From assembly GCF_000321225.1 (NCBI RefSeq), contig NW_004451512.1:510412-574411 (forward strand): a DNA stretch of 64,000 nucleotides, in the 5' to 3' direction. Under the pieces are notes generated by a model that worked only from the letters and a program-made list of their open reading frames with translations, was not told the origin of the DNA and searched no databases. Positions 33,477-44,828 of this stretch are shown here, piece after piece. The stretch's first letter is position 1, and each line of letters starts with the position of its first letter. The position numbers and the translations under genes were made by a program. Source of the DNA: Odobenus rosmarus divergens (lineage: Eukaryota > Chordata > Mammalia > Carnivora > Odobenidae).

Positions 33477-34111
33477 ATTTTCCTATGGCCGGGCTTCTAG
33501 CACCTTTCCTTAAAGCCTCAGCCCTTCAAAGCAGACAGTGAACCTCCTAGAGTTTAACTTATCTGGCCAGGCCCTGGGACTCCAAGGGGGCTTTTAGAAC
33601 CTTCCTTCTTACCTGGGCTTCCATTTTTTGTCACCAGCATCTGTGGGAACCTTACCTCTTCCAACTTGAAGTTACTTTCCCGGATAGGGAATATGGAAAG
33701 AATATAAATGCTGAACGGGTCTGTTTCGTCATCTGTTCCCATACTGTGCCAATAACAATATTGATCAAGCAGTGGACATGGTTTTGTCCTTTACCAAATA
33801 TTAACTAAAAACTTTTCTTTGTTTGAAGAGTCTGGGTGTCTCTTAGCAGTCCTGGGAGCAATATCAACAAAAAGCTAGATGGCTCACCACGAGCCAGCTT
33901 GCCATGGCAGTAGCTTCCTAAGGGGTGTCTGTCCCAGTGCCTGGCTTCCTGACTGTCCCCTGCTTCCATCTCCCACCCGCGGACTCTGGTCCAAAACTCC
34001 CACTACCACTGCAGAGAAAGTGTTTAAGATCGTGGAATTCTAAGTCCATCAAATGCCAACACACACTATATATGTGGCCGGGGGCCAGTCTGTAAGGGAG
34101 GAACACTAGCA
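33477..34111. other. Unique sequence, nothing recognised
   Basis: No repeat or exon is evident. The minus frames at 33554-33742 and 33918-34112 have no domain. Confidence 0.45.
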
Positions 34112-34195
34112 ATTACCCCACAGAGTGACTGTGAGGATCACATGACATAATTGCCTTATAAGTACCACGTACAGTGCCTGGCCCATGTGGGGTTG
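34112..34195 (+). repeat. MIR 3' fragment
   Basis: 'cagagtgactgtgaggatcacatgac' and 'tacagtgcctggcccatg' match the 3' third of MIR. Confidence 0.65.
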
Positions 34196-34559
34196 AACAG
34201 TGGTAGTACACTCTTACCGTCTGGTCTCTGCCTCGTTCTTGTCTCTCTTTGGTTCTACTCTTGTCACTAGTCCTTTGTCTGTCCCCTCTCAGCCTGTGCT
34301 ATGTGTCTCTCAAACTTTAATTTTCTACTTGCCCTTCATGGGCTGGCTTCACCCTCCTCCCCCCACCCTGCCCCCACACCCTGGCTTTTGACAAGACCCC
34401 CTTTCTGCTGAAAATCCCATGCTGACTCTACTTCTGGAAATACAGACCAAGTCTGTGTACAAAACCCTATCCCCTACCCAGACAGCCAAGGTCCCCATTT
34501 ATGACAAGTCCCAGGGAGTAAGGAATAGCAGCCCTCAGAACTTTTTCACAAATCTCATT
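34196..34559. other. Unique C/T-rich sequence
   Basis: Nothing recognised. C-rich stretch at 34350-34385 ('cctcctccccccaccctgcc'). Confidence 0.4.
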
Positions 34560-34745
34560 AAGTGTTTGGGATCAAATCCTGGCTTCTTCGTATTTTTACC
34601 ATATGACCTTGGGCGAGTCAGTTTCCTGTCTCAGTCTCCTCATCTGTAAGGTGGGTATCATAAGATAGGGTTGTTGGAAGCATCCACCATTCAGCATCAT
34701 GCCTATTACAAAGTAAATGCTCAGTAAATGATGGCTGTTATTATC
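34560..34745 (+). repeat. MIR SINE
   Basis: 'gggatcaaatcctggcttc', 'ccatatgaccttgggcgagtcag', 'gtctcctcatctgtaaggtggg' and 'atgctcagtaaatgatggctg' follow the MIR consensus. Confidence 0.88.
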
Positions 34746-34817
34746 AGCCTCATTAGCACTGGCCTTCCATACTTTACATTTCTTGCTAGTATCCATTTCC
34801 TTAACAGATTCTATTTT

Positions 34818-34862
34818 TTAAAAAGATTTATTTATTTTAGAGAGAGAGAAAGTGTGGAGGGG
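34818..34862 (-). mobile_element. Can-SINE tail fragment
   Basis: 'aaaagatttatttattttagagagagag' is the tail-proximal start of a reverse Can-SINE. It stops after about 45 bp, so this is a strong 5' truncation. Confidence 0.75.
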
Positions 34863-35394
34863 CATTAACAGCATCTTGTAATTCTATTATATTTGCTCTT
34901 GGTTATGTACCACTCTCTTCTTTTATGTACACTAAATTTCTGAGCTCAATAGTGAGTTCTCTAGAAACCACATGGATCATTCTAGATTATGCCTTCCTCT
35001 CTATGAGAAAACGTATCTAAACTATCAACTGTAAAGTACAATGAAAATGATAATTACTGTATTATTATATCTTGAGATCAATTTCAACCATATTTAGATT
35101 TTTAGAGTTCATACCCATCCTTCCACCTTCCTACAGTTCTTTTAAAAACAGTATGGAGCCATGTGTTTATGTGTTATACTGTGAGTTACTTGACATTAAA
35201 TCCATGTTTCAGTCATAACCCCACCCTCCCATCTTCAACGTTAACAAGTTAATTCTTATATTTATTGAATTTCTGTTATGTGGCAAGCACTACCATGTAA
35301 AACCACTAAGGTGTAATTCCTGCCTTCGAGAAACTAAGTTAAGTAAGGGGAGAATTCTGTTTCGGGTTAGCACGTAAAAGATTGCAGCACATCC
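34863..35394. other. AT-rich unique sequence with an L2-like patch
   Basis: 35255-35350 ('gttatgtggcaagcactacc', 'attcctgccttcgagaaact') resembles a reverse L2 3' end. The remainder is unassigned. Confidence 0.4.
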
Positions 35395-37380
35395 TCATTC
35401 TCGTAGGAACACCAAGAAAAATTTGGATAACATAAAAATCAATACAGAGTATATTTTCTGGCCACACTGGAATTTACTTATAAACCAGTAACAAAAAGAG
35501 ATCTCAAAAATGTTAGAATATTTAGATATTAAACAATATTCTTCTAAAGAAAAAAAATCTCAAGGAAAATTAGATAATATTTTTAACTGAAAGCGAATAA
35601 AACACATAATATCTAAATTTCTGGGATGCAACTAAGGTGATGCCAAGCATAAAATTCAGAGTTTTAAGTGCTTCTATTAGAAAATAGGAAAGGTCTGGCA
35701 GATGGCCTCTCCTCTGCTGTCCTGCCCGCCACCCCTTTGCAGTGTATTCAATAAACTTCTAGCTCCTTTAAAAAAGAAAATAAAAAAGGTCTAAGATCAG
35801 TGATCTAAGCTTCTACCTTAAGAAGCTAATAAAGTAAACAAAGTAAATAGAAGAAAGGAAATAATAAAGAGTGAAAATCCATGAAATAGAAAACAAACGA
35901 TGGAGAAAATAAACAGCCAAAGGAAAAAAAAGGATTTTTTGAAAAGATCAATGATATTGATAAATCCCTACTTAAACTGAACAAGGAAAAAAATAAAGAG
36001 AAAATGCAAATGACCAATATGAAGAATCAAAGGAAAGATATTCCCTCAAATCCTACAGATCTTAAAAGAGTAATAAAAGGATATTATGAACAACTTTATG
36101 CAAACAAGTTGGACAATGTGAATGAAATGAATAATCACTTGAAATGTATGATTTCAAAGCAGACACAAGAAAAAATAAATGACCTGAAATCTGTTAAAGA
36201 AATTGAATTCACCATTAAACATTTTTCTCCACAAAGAATGCTTCTGGCTCAGATACTGCCAATGGTGAATTCTATCAAACACTTAAAAAAGAAATAATAT
36301 CAATCTTAATCTCTTACAGAAACAAAGGAGGTGGGGCTACCTCTTCACCCTTTCTATGAAGCTGTCATATTCCCAATACCAAAATCTGACAATGCACTAC
36401 AAGAAAATTACAAACCAGTATTCCTCCTCATGAACAGAGATGCAAAAATCCTCAGCAAAACATTAGCAAATCAAACCCATCAATATAGAAAAAGGATAAC
36501 ATATCATGGCCAAGTGAGGTTTATCGCAAATAAATGCGAAGTCCATCAAAGTGAGAAAACAATGTAAACCTATCCCATTAAACAAATAAAGGAGAGAAAT
36601 CCTATTAACATCTCAGCAGATCCAGGAAAAGAATTTGACAAACTTCAGCGTCATTTCATGATAAAACCTCTAGGCAAATTAGGAATAGAAAAGAACTTCC
36701 TCAATCTGATAAAAGAAATCTATAAAAACCAGTGGATGATAAAACATGGAGCACTTTCCCTCTAAGGTCAGAAACAAGGTAAGGATGTCTACTCTCACTG
36801 GTACTAGTCAACACTGGATATGACTTCTTTCCATTAGGCAGAAAAAGAAATAAAAGTCATGAAGACTGGGAAAGACAAAGTGTAAATAAGATAAAATTAT
36901 CTTTATTTACAAAGACATGATTTTGCATATAGAAAATTCAAAAGAATCTACCCCAAATCCTACTGAATCTAATAATTCAGCAAGGTTTAAGGATACAAGG
37001 TCAATATAGAAAGTGTAATTATATTTCTATGTATTATCAATAAACAACTGGAAAAGGAAATTAAAAGTAATAGCACTTACAATAGAATCAATATCATGAA
37101 ATACAAAATCACTTTTTAAAAAGACGTGTAAGACTTTTACACTTAAAACTATAAAATATTATTGAGAGAAATTAAGACAGACTAATAAATGGGGAGAGAT
37201 ATACCATACTTACAGGGCAGTACAACCAATATTGTAAAGACGATGATTCTCCCAAAACTGATCTAGAGATTAAATGCAATTCCAGTCAAATTCCCAGGAA
37301 GGTTTTTGTAGAAATTGATGAGTGGATAAAAATAAAATAGTTGGAGGATTTACACAACCTGCTTTTAAGTGTCACTGTAA
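35395..37380 (+). mobile_element. Old L1 LINE, ORF2 region, decayed
   Basis: Plus-strand L1 with recognisable ORF2 text broken by stops and shifts. At 36004-36297 the translation has 'KGYYEQLYANKLDNVNEMNNHL', the standard L1 linker upstream of the reverse transcriptase. At 36331-36567 'FYEAVIFPIPKSDNALQENYKPVFLLMNRDAKILSKTLANQ' corresponds to the RT start (usual form: '[31 protein letters not shown]'). Later parts decay further. ORF1 and the 5' UTR are missing. Inactive. Confidence 0.9.
35689..35792 (+). mobile_element. Short retrocopy-like insert in the L1
   Basis: An 88 bp insert (35697-35784) interrupts L1 text and is bounded by AAAGGTCT (35689-35696 and 35785-35792). It contains an AATAAA signal ('attcaataaacttctagctcc') about 20 bp before an A-rich tail. 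Duplication, polyadenylation signal and A-tail together mark an L1-mobilised RNA 3' end, severely 5'-truncated. The source RNA is not identified. Confidence 0.7.
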
Positions 37381-37464
37381 AACTTTGTGGTATTTTTTTT
37401 AAGATGATTTTTTTTTTTATGTTTCCATATAAATGTTAGTATTAACTTGTCAGTTTCTGAGACA

Positions 37465-37980
37465 GTAAGTTATTGGTGTAAAGACAGACAAATAGATCAA
37501 TGGGGCAGAAAAAACCCCCACAATTACTATCTAATGATCTTTGCCAGAGGTGCTGAGGCAAATCAATGGGGCAGGGACAGGCTCTTCAACAAATGATGCT
37601 GGAATCTACTCAGTAGCAAAAGAAACATATTATGGATACTTGAAACAACATGAATGAACCTCAGAAATATTGTGTAGCAGACTGAAAGAAGCCAGATGCA
37701 GAGGAATATTACTTAAAGGTTTAAATGAAGTCCCCAAACATGCAAAACTAGTCTGTGGGGATAGAAATCAGAATAGTGGTTGCCTCTGGATGGAGGGGGT
37801 GAGGACAAGAAAGGGGCACAAAGAAATTCTGTAGAGTAATGGCAATGTTTTATGTCTTATTTGGGGTGTTAGTTAAATGGGTTTTTACATTTATCAAAAC
37901 TCATTGAATGGTACATTTAAGATCTAGGCACTTTACTGTTATTATACCTCCATAAGTAAATATTAAAAAAAAAAAAACCT
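37465..37980 (+). mobile_element. Old L1 3' UTR ending in poly-A
   Basis: 'ggtgctgaggcaaatcaatggggcag', 'ggctcttcaacaaatgatgctgg', 'agaatagtggttgcctctgg' and 'tttatcaaaactcattgaatggtac' followed by an (A)12 run is the terminal region of an old L1M element. Confidence 0.85.
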
Positions 37981-37999
37981 AGAAGTAGGAAAAGGGGGA

Positions 38000-38529
38000 A
38001 GAAAACACATGAAGAAAAATTATAATATGATTTGTGAGTGTAATGCTAGAGACATGCACAGAGTTTTATGGGAGAACATGGAAGGAGCAAAAACAGCTTG
38101 ACTGTGGACAAGTCTTCCAGCTGAGCTCCATCTACATGAGAATTACACTTCTCTACCCCTCCTGGCATCCTTGTCAACTTGCTCTGAGAGAATCTCATTT
38201 TCCAGTAGTTGACTGAGGTCTTAACACCAGGAAACAATTTGGGGTCTGCCCTGACTTTCGACTTCTTGAACCTAGGACAGTTCATTGTAATACAGGACAT
38301 CCTGTACTTGTGGAGAAGGGGAAAAGGAGAAACAATCTAGAATCCACTCAGTAGCTGTCAAATCCTTGTTTTTCCTCTTTTCCTTTCCTGGTGCTTACCC
38401 AGCAATCCATCGGCATTCTCAACACCCCAGGTATGAATCCCTCCAGCACCAAATCCTCCTATTGCTCCCCCTTCCCTGACTTTTTGGGTCCAATTTAACA
38501 TCAAGATTCAATCTATGCAAATCTGTTGA
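38000..38529. other. Unique sequence between L1 fragments
   Basis: No repeat recognised. The minus frame at 38046-38300 has no domain. Confidence 0.4.
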
Positions 38530-40675
38530 AAAATCTGGCCATTTGCAAACAGAGAAAATTTGTTGCCTCACATACCATATATCAAAATAAATCCAGATGG
38601 ATAGGAGAAAATTTTAAATGGAACCAAAATATGAAAATATTGAGATGAATATTTGTCAGAGTTCTGGATGGGAAAGGATTTCCTGTACAGATAACTAAGA
38701 GGGGGAGTTAGAACAAAACAGTAGATTCCCTAATGAAAACACCAAACTTAAGTACATCAAAAAATCATTACAATTTTTAAAAGCCTTACAGCAGTCTGGC
38801 AGAAAGCATTTGCTGCAAATATTTCAGAAAAAGGATTTATATCCTTAATAACTAAAGAAGGAGAGAGAAGCACTGCCGTTACAATAAAAAAAAAAAAAAG
38901 AAAAAATAGGCAAAGGACAATATAAATGAGTGACTCAGAAAAACAAAAGTTCACCTCAAGAGTACCAAAACAAATAAAATAACCTTGAGATACCATTTTT
39001 AAATCTATTGAAATAACAAAGTGTTTGAAAAATGACAACACTCAAAGTCTGGTAAGATCAGCATTTTTTCCCCCCACTGTGGAGGGAGTATAAATTAGTG
39101 CAGTCTTTCTGGAAAGCAGTTTGGCAGTCTTATATCAAAAATCTTAAAAATGGTCTTATCCCTTAAGAATTCTACATGTATGAATCTATCCTAAACAATC
39201 AGAAGGGCAAACACATTTTATACACAAAGATGTTTAACAAAAAAGGAAAACTACCTAAATGAGTAAGGATGTGTTATTGCCTGAATAAATTGTTGTATAT
39301 CAAAATAATGGAATATTTTGCAGGCTTTTAAAAGTCAGTTTTTAAAAATTTTTTAAAAATAAACTATTGGGATTACACCAAAAAGAAAAAAAGGGCAAGC
39401 TTTTGCACAGCAAAGGAAACCACCAACAAAATGAAAAGGCAACCTACTGGATGGGAGAAGATATTCTCAAATGACATATTCATTAAGGGGTTAATATCCA
39501 AAATATATAAAGAACTTATACAACTCAACACCCAAAAAACAAATCCAATTAAAAACGGGCAGAAGACTTAAAAAGGCATTTTCTCAAAGAACTACAGATG
39601 GCCGGTAGACACATGAAAAGACGTTCAACATCACTGATCATCAGGGAAATGCAAATCAAAGCCATAATGAGGTATCACCTTACACCTAGCAGAATGGCTA
39701 GAATCAAAAAGGCAAGAAATAACAAGTGTTGGCTAGGATGTGGAAAAAAAGGAACCCTTGTGTACTGAAGGTAGGAATATAAATCAGTGTAGCCACTGTG
39801 GAAAACAGTATGGAGTCTCCTCAAAAATTAAGAATAGAAATACCCTTTGACACAGTGATTTCACTACTGGGTATTTACACAAAGAAAACTAAAACACTAA
39901 GTCGAAAAGATATGTGCACTCCAATGTTTATTGCAGCATTATTTACAATCGCCAAGATATGGAAGCAACCCAAGTATCAACCCTAGATGAATGAATAAAG
40001 AAAATATGGTGTATACACACAATGGAGTATTATTCAGCCAGAAAAAAGAAAGAGATCTTGCCATTTGCAACAACATGGATGGACCTAGAGGGTATTATGC
40101 TAAATGAAAGAAGTCAGACAGAGAAAGGCAAATGTTATATGCTTACTTGTATGTGGGATCTAAGAAACAAAACAAACAAAAAGCAAAAACAGACCCATAA
40201 ATACGGAGAACAAATTGATAGTTGCCAGAGAGAAAGGGGCTGGGGGGGAGGGGGTGGATGGGCAAAATGGTGAAGGGAACTGGGAGGCACAGGCTTCCAC
40301 CCACAGAATGAATAAATCACCAGGATAAAAGGTACAGGATGGAGAGTATAGTCAATGGTATTGTAATAGTGTTGTATGGTGACAGATGGTAGCTAACTTG
40401 TGGCAAGCAGAGCATAATGTATAAAACTGCCCAATCACTCAGTACATTGTACACCTGAAACTAATGTAACATTGTGTCTACTGTACTTGAATAACAGAAT
40501 AAAACATAAATAAAAATTCTAAAAATTAAAAAAATTTTGGAGACCTCAAAGATGCCCCAAATATGTTAATTAGAAAGGATATAAAACCTCATACATCATG
40601 ATTTCATCATGCAATAAAACAAAATACACACATTGAAAAATACTGGAATAAAATGCACATATTTACCAAATCCTG
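38530..40675 (+). mobile_element. Old L1 3' end, split by a younger L1
   Basis: Left piece 38530-39355: decayed C-terminal ORF2 and 3' UTR text ('ttaataactaaagaaggagag', 'tggagggagtataaattagtgcag', 'aagcagtttggcagtc', 'aacaaaaaaggaaaactac'). Right piece about 40541-40675 continues ('ggagacctcaaagatgcccc', 'aaaatactggaataaaatgc'). The younger L1 at 39356-40540 sits between. Confidence 0.75.
39356..40540 (+). mobile_element. Younger L1 3' end, 5'-truncated
   Basis: Well preserved L1 end: 'gcttttgcacagcaaaggaaaccacc', 'agacacatgaaaagacgttcaacatcactgatcatcagggaaatgcaaatc', 'gtgtagccactgtggaaaacagtatggag', 'cctttgacacagtgatttcactactggg', 'atgaatgaataaagaaaatatgg', 3' UTR and A-rich tail. Short ORF2 frames survive (39798-39986, 40022-40273), but there is no full ORF2. 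Possible duplication 'aaaaatttt' on both sides (about 39340-39350 and 40530-40539). The 3' UTR holds a G-rich polypurine stretch (40230-40262). Confidence 0.9.
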
Positions 40676-41194
40676 CTTCAAGAGCATGCTAGAGTTCCTG
40701 GTTTAGGACCCCAGCCCACCTGGGAAACGGATTCTACACTGCCATGGTTATGGAGAAGCAAGTCTGGTTCTCACTATGCGGGTATGGAATGATGGAAGAA
40801 AGGGGAGCCCTTCATTCACATCTCCAAAGCACTTAGGATCACTCAAAGACAAGAAGTGCTCTTCCAGATTTGTCCCCAGGGTCACAGGGTCCTACCAGCA
40901 TTCCTATAGGATTCTCCCCTCTCAACATAAAGTGAAAAGAGCTGTGGCTTGGAGAAGAGCCACACAGAATACTACCTCATTAGCAGGAATGTGAATTTAA
41001 ACTGAAGAAGAGAAGGTGAAAGCCAGTGATTATCTGCACTGTGTTCAGGGCTATCTGGCCTGCTCAGTGCTTCTCTGCCTTCGTAGGAAATTAACCCTCT
41101 TCTAGAGCCGAGCATCTGAAAAGGGACTGCCTTTCCCTGGCAGCTTTGGGAAGTAGAACCTAAAGGGGACTGTCTATAGAGAGGTAGAGAGAAC
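40676..41194. other. Unique sequence, nothing recognised
   Basis: Opposed overlapping frames at 40776-40994 and 40972-41196 lack domains. Confidence 0.45.
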
Positions 41195-41345
41195 ACCAGG
41201 CTGGAAGTCAGTCTCCATGGGGCGAGCTGGAGCTCCTATTTCTCAACTGCATGGTGACCCTGCACGAGTCACTTTCTCTGGGTCTCACTTTCTTCATTAT
41301 AAAGTGGGCATAGTGTCACCTACCCAGCTTACTTCCCAAGGCACT
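41195..41345 (+). repeat. MIR SINE
   Basis: 'ccaggctggaagtcagtctcc', 'ggtgaccctgcacgagtcactttctctgggtctcactttcttcattataaagtggg' follows MIR order. Confidence 0.75.
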
Positions 41346-41924
41346 GTGAAATTGCTTTGTTATGCACATCTAAGGAATGATTATGTATCTACTATACGTT
41401 GGCTTATGATGATGGGAGGGTTTAAGTCTTGTATGATCTTGTATATCTACTGCTGTGGTGGTTTTGGGGTGTAGGGCAGATCAGGTTCATAACTGAAAGC
41501 ATTTCCCTGTTCATCACAGACTGGGCTGAATGGAGTGCACCACAATTAACACATGACCAGGAAAGCCACATAAAAATAAACAAAGCAGAACAAGTCTCTC
41601 TCTCTCTGCGAAGAAATCCAGATTCTGGGAGTCACAGCCCTCTCCTTAGCCTTAGATCATGGAATTTTGATTATAATAGGGACAGATACAGTAGGTGGAT
41701 GTTGTTGCCAGTAAAGAATGAATTGGCTCCTCTATTAAAGACATTGGCGACCATACTCTTAGAGAACCAGTTTTCCGCACCTTCTGTGGATGGTCAATCT
41801 TAACAACATTGAGATACCACCTATATATGGAAGTCCTAACTGAGAAAGCAGGAAATGCATAAAAATTATAGAGTGGTTGATGTTAGTTTTGTTTCCCCTT
41901 AAAACTAAGGACTGCTGTGAATTG
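41346..41924. other. Unique sequence, nothing recognised
   Basis: The plus frame at 41429-41803 (124 codons) is one of the longer ones but has no domain and no exon signals I can support. Confidence 0.45.
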
Positions 41925-42178
41925 GTGATAGGAGTATATGCTTTAGAGTCAGAACAGTTTAGGATTGAACCCTAGTTGCTCACTTGTCTAGATGTGTGAC
42001 TTTAGGTGCTCCAATCTCTCTGCACCTTGGTTTTCTAATCTGTTAATTATTTTCATACTCATGGGCTGTGTTGAGAATAAAGGAGAAAATGTATGTTTGC
42101 ACTTAGCATCATGGCCAGCACGGAATATGTGCTCAGCAAATGAAAGCTAAATATACTGAATAATAGTTGCTACCATGA
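41925..42178 (+). repeat. MIR SINE, near full length
   Basis: 'tatatgctttagagtcagaacag', 'ggattgaaccctagttgctcacttgtctagatgtgtgactttagg', 'cttggttttctaatctg' and 'gaatatgtgctcagcaaatg' follow the MIR consensus. Confidence 0.87.
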
Positions 42179-42662
42179 TCATTATTTTCACCAGAATATT
42201 GTTTCTAATACATAAGTCAATTGCATTCATAGACAATAACAATCATAAACTAGAAAGTGCAATGGAAAAGAAGATACCATTTACAACAAGGACCACACCA
42301 CACACAAAAGCAGGTACCCAAGCAGTAAACTGAACAAAATATCTGCAACATTTCCATGAGAAAAAAGAAAGACCTCAAAAAATGGAGAGATAGAACATGC
42401 TCCTAGGTTGGAATCCTCAGCAACGGAGATGTCTTTTCTCACAAAATGAGCCAATAGATTCAAGGCAATTCTAATTAAAATTTCAACATTATTTCATAGA
42501 GGTTGAAAAACTGATTTTAAAAATAACTTTTAAAGAATACAGAATTTAGTTTTGAAAGAATAAAGGAATCATGATAAGCCAAGATGTTTCAAAGAATAAG
42601 CAAGAGAGACTTAGACTACCAGATATCAAGTTTGTAAGAACCTGTATTAAGATTCTGTGTTT

Positions 42663-42860
42663 TTTTTTTTAAAGATTTTATTAATTTATTTGAGAGAGAG
42701 AGAGTGAATGAGAGAGAGAGAGAGTACACAAGCTGGGGGGGAGAGGCAGAGGGAGAGAGAGAAGCAATTTCCCCAAGAGCAGGGAGCCCGATGCAGGACC
42801 CCAGGATCATGACCTGAACTGAAGGCAGACACTTAACTGACTGAGTCACCCAGGCGCCAC
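42663..42860 (-). mobile_element. Can-SINE with 15-bp target duplication, nested in L1
   Basis: Reverse SINE with 'aaagattttattaatttatttgag', a (GA)n run, 'ggatcatgacctgaactg' and the head 'aactgactgagtcacccagg'. Exact duplication TAAGATTCTGTGTTT at 42648-42662 and 42861-42875. Confidence 0.96.
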
Positions 42861-42932
42861 TAAGATTCTGTGTTTCTAGTGGAGACAGACTGTCCAACAC
42901 AAGAGAGACCTCAGAAATAGACCCCTGGGAGG

Positions 42933-43181
42933 GACAAATAAAACAAGACGAAATCAGAGAGGGAGACAAACCATAAAAGACTCTCAATCATAGGAAACAA
43001 ACTGAGGGTTGCTGGAGGGGAAGGAGGTGGGGGTGAGGTACCTGGGTGATGGACATTTAGGGCATGGGACATAATGAGCACTGGGTGTTATATAAGACTG
43101 ATGAATCACTGAACTCTACCTCTGAAACTAATAATACACTATACATTAGTTAATTGAATTTAAATAATACTAAAAAAAACC
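42933..43181 (+). mobile_element. Young carnivore L1 3' UTR tail, nested in old L1
   Basis: Sequence 'ggacaaataaaacaagacg', 'gactctcaatcataggaaac', 'gggttgctggaggggaagg', 'gagcactgggtgttatataagactgatgaatcactgaactc' then an A-run is the 3' end of the recently active carnivore L1. Only about 250 bp inserted: extreme 5' truncation. High preservation indicates a late insertion. Confidence 0.9.
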
Positions 43182-43384
43182 AGACCCTTGCATATATGGA
43201 ATTTTGATATTTGAAAGACCTGGTATGGAAAGTCAGCAGGGAAAAAAAGACCATGTAATAAGTTAACCAGAGGGGGGGAAAAGGATATCCATATGGAGGG
43301 GAAAAGAAATGAAATTGGTTCTAAGTTTGTACCATACACAAAAATAACTCTTGATAATTTGAGGACTTAAATGGAAAAAAACAG

Positions 43385-43589
43385 GGGTGCCTGGGTGGCT
43401 CAGTTGGTTAAGCGACTGCCTTCGGCTCAGGTCATGATCCTGGAGTCCCGGGATCGAGTCCCACATCGGGCTCCCTGCTCGGCGGGGAGTCTGCTTCTCC
43501 CTCTGACCCTCTTCCCTCTCGCGCTCTCTATCTCTCATTCTCTCTCTCTCAAATAAATAAATAAATAAAATCTTTAAAAATAAAAAAAT
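43385..43589 (+). mobile_element. Can-SINE with target duplication, nested in L1
   Basis: Head 'gggtgcctgggtggctcag', 'ctgccttcggctcaggtcatgatcctgg', 'gggctccctgctcggcgggg' and tail '(aaat)n'. Duplication 'aaatggaaaaaa(a)ca' at about 43369-43384 and 43590-43604. One of the best-preserved copies in the window. The frame at 43371-43556 simply translates it. Confidence 0.96.
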
Positions 43590-44381
43590 AAATGGAAAAA
43601 ACAATACCTTTCTTCTCTTTTTAGGAGAAAATATAAGGAATATATTTCTAATCTTGGGATACGGAGAAGGTTTTAAACAGAAATGTTAACTATGAAATTA
43701 AAAACTGGTAAGTTTTATTAAAATTAAGAATTTCTGCTCACAAACAGACACCTTAAAGAATGTGAAAGACAACTTACAAATTCAACTGGGAAGAGATATT
43801 TTCAACACAGGTAACCAGCAATGGATTATCAGGATAACTATCAGGGGTGCATAAAGAGTTCCTTCAGTTCAGTCAGAAAACACCCCACCCCCGCTTCCCA
43901 AAATGGCAAAGACATAAACAGGCAGTTTACAGAAAAGGAAATAACATCGAAAGTTGTTCAGCTTGAGGGAAATGCCAATCGTACCCACAAGGATATTTTA
44001 TATCCACTTAAGTAGCAAAAATTAAGAATTCCGACATACTAAGTATAGGAGAAGCTAGGAATCCACAGGATCTTCTTTACTTTACTGGTAGGTGTGTAAA
44101 TGTGCACAAACTCTTTAGAGAGCAGTTCAGCATTATCTTAAATGCTAGCCAGGCACCTACCCCATGACTCAGAAATTTCTAGACATATATACACATTACT
44201 GAACATATAAGGGATGTTTATAGCAGATTCTTCATAATGGAATCTAGAAATCTGAAAACAAGCAAAATATGCAATTATTTGAATATACTACAATGTATTC
44301 ATCTGTTCTCTTGGCATATTCATATAATAGAACACTATACAACAGTGGAAGCAATAAATTTCAGTTACATGCCAACAGTGT

Positions 44382-44828
44382 GAATGTTGTGTTTGACCAG
44401 GTCCTCTGAGGAAAGATGCCAAGGTAGGATTAACTGTGGAAAGATTTTCTTAGGAGAAATGCTTGTGGGAGAAAATGGGAAGAAGGCTGGGAAAGCCACA
44501 GCCTGAGATGTGACTCTGACCCCAAGGGAAGGAGGAGAAAAGGAGGGCAGGATGGAAGGGGAGTAGACTGTACTAGGTCTACAGATGGTTTGGCAAGGTC
44601 ACCTATGTGTCTTTGAGCAAGCGTCAGCTGTCAGAGGAGCCCTGTGTCTCCCAGGACTGGGGCTGCCTCAGTGTCTCAACCACACTCAGTCACCAGCTGG
44701 GAGCAACGTGCCAGGAAGCAGCGGGAGGCGTGGTCTCGGTGCTGCACGCAATGTTCACAGTAGAGAGCGCAGAAGAGGGCCCCTGGTCAAGTACACTCGC
44801 ATTCTCATGGTCACCACAGATGCCTTAG
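44382..44828. other. Unclassified ~450 bp insert within the L1
   Basis: L1 3' text stops after 'catgccaacagtgtgaatg' and resumes at 'caatataatattgagtgg'. The intervening GC-richer sequence ('gaggagccctgtgtctcccagg', 'gtcaccagctgggagcaacg') has no family I recognise. It could be a decayed LTR or another transposon. Overlapping short frames (44585-44836) have no domain. Confidence 0.55.

Noticed and set aside
40022..40273. L1 ORF2-like frame 'MEYYSARKKKEILPFATTWMDLEG'
   Set aside because: Real L1 homology but only the last piece of ORF2 in a truncated copy; annotated as part of the L1, not as a gene.
41429..41803. 124-codon plus-strand frame
   Set aside because: No domain, no splice context; between two MIR copies.
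43371..43556. Frame starting MEKNRGAWVAQ...
   Set aside because: Translates a Can-SINE; the same peptide pattern 'WVAQSVKCLPS' recurs at other SINE copies.
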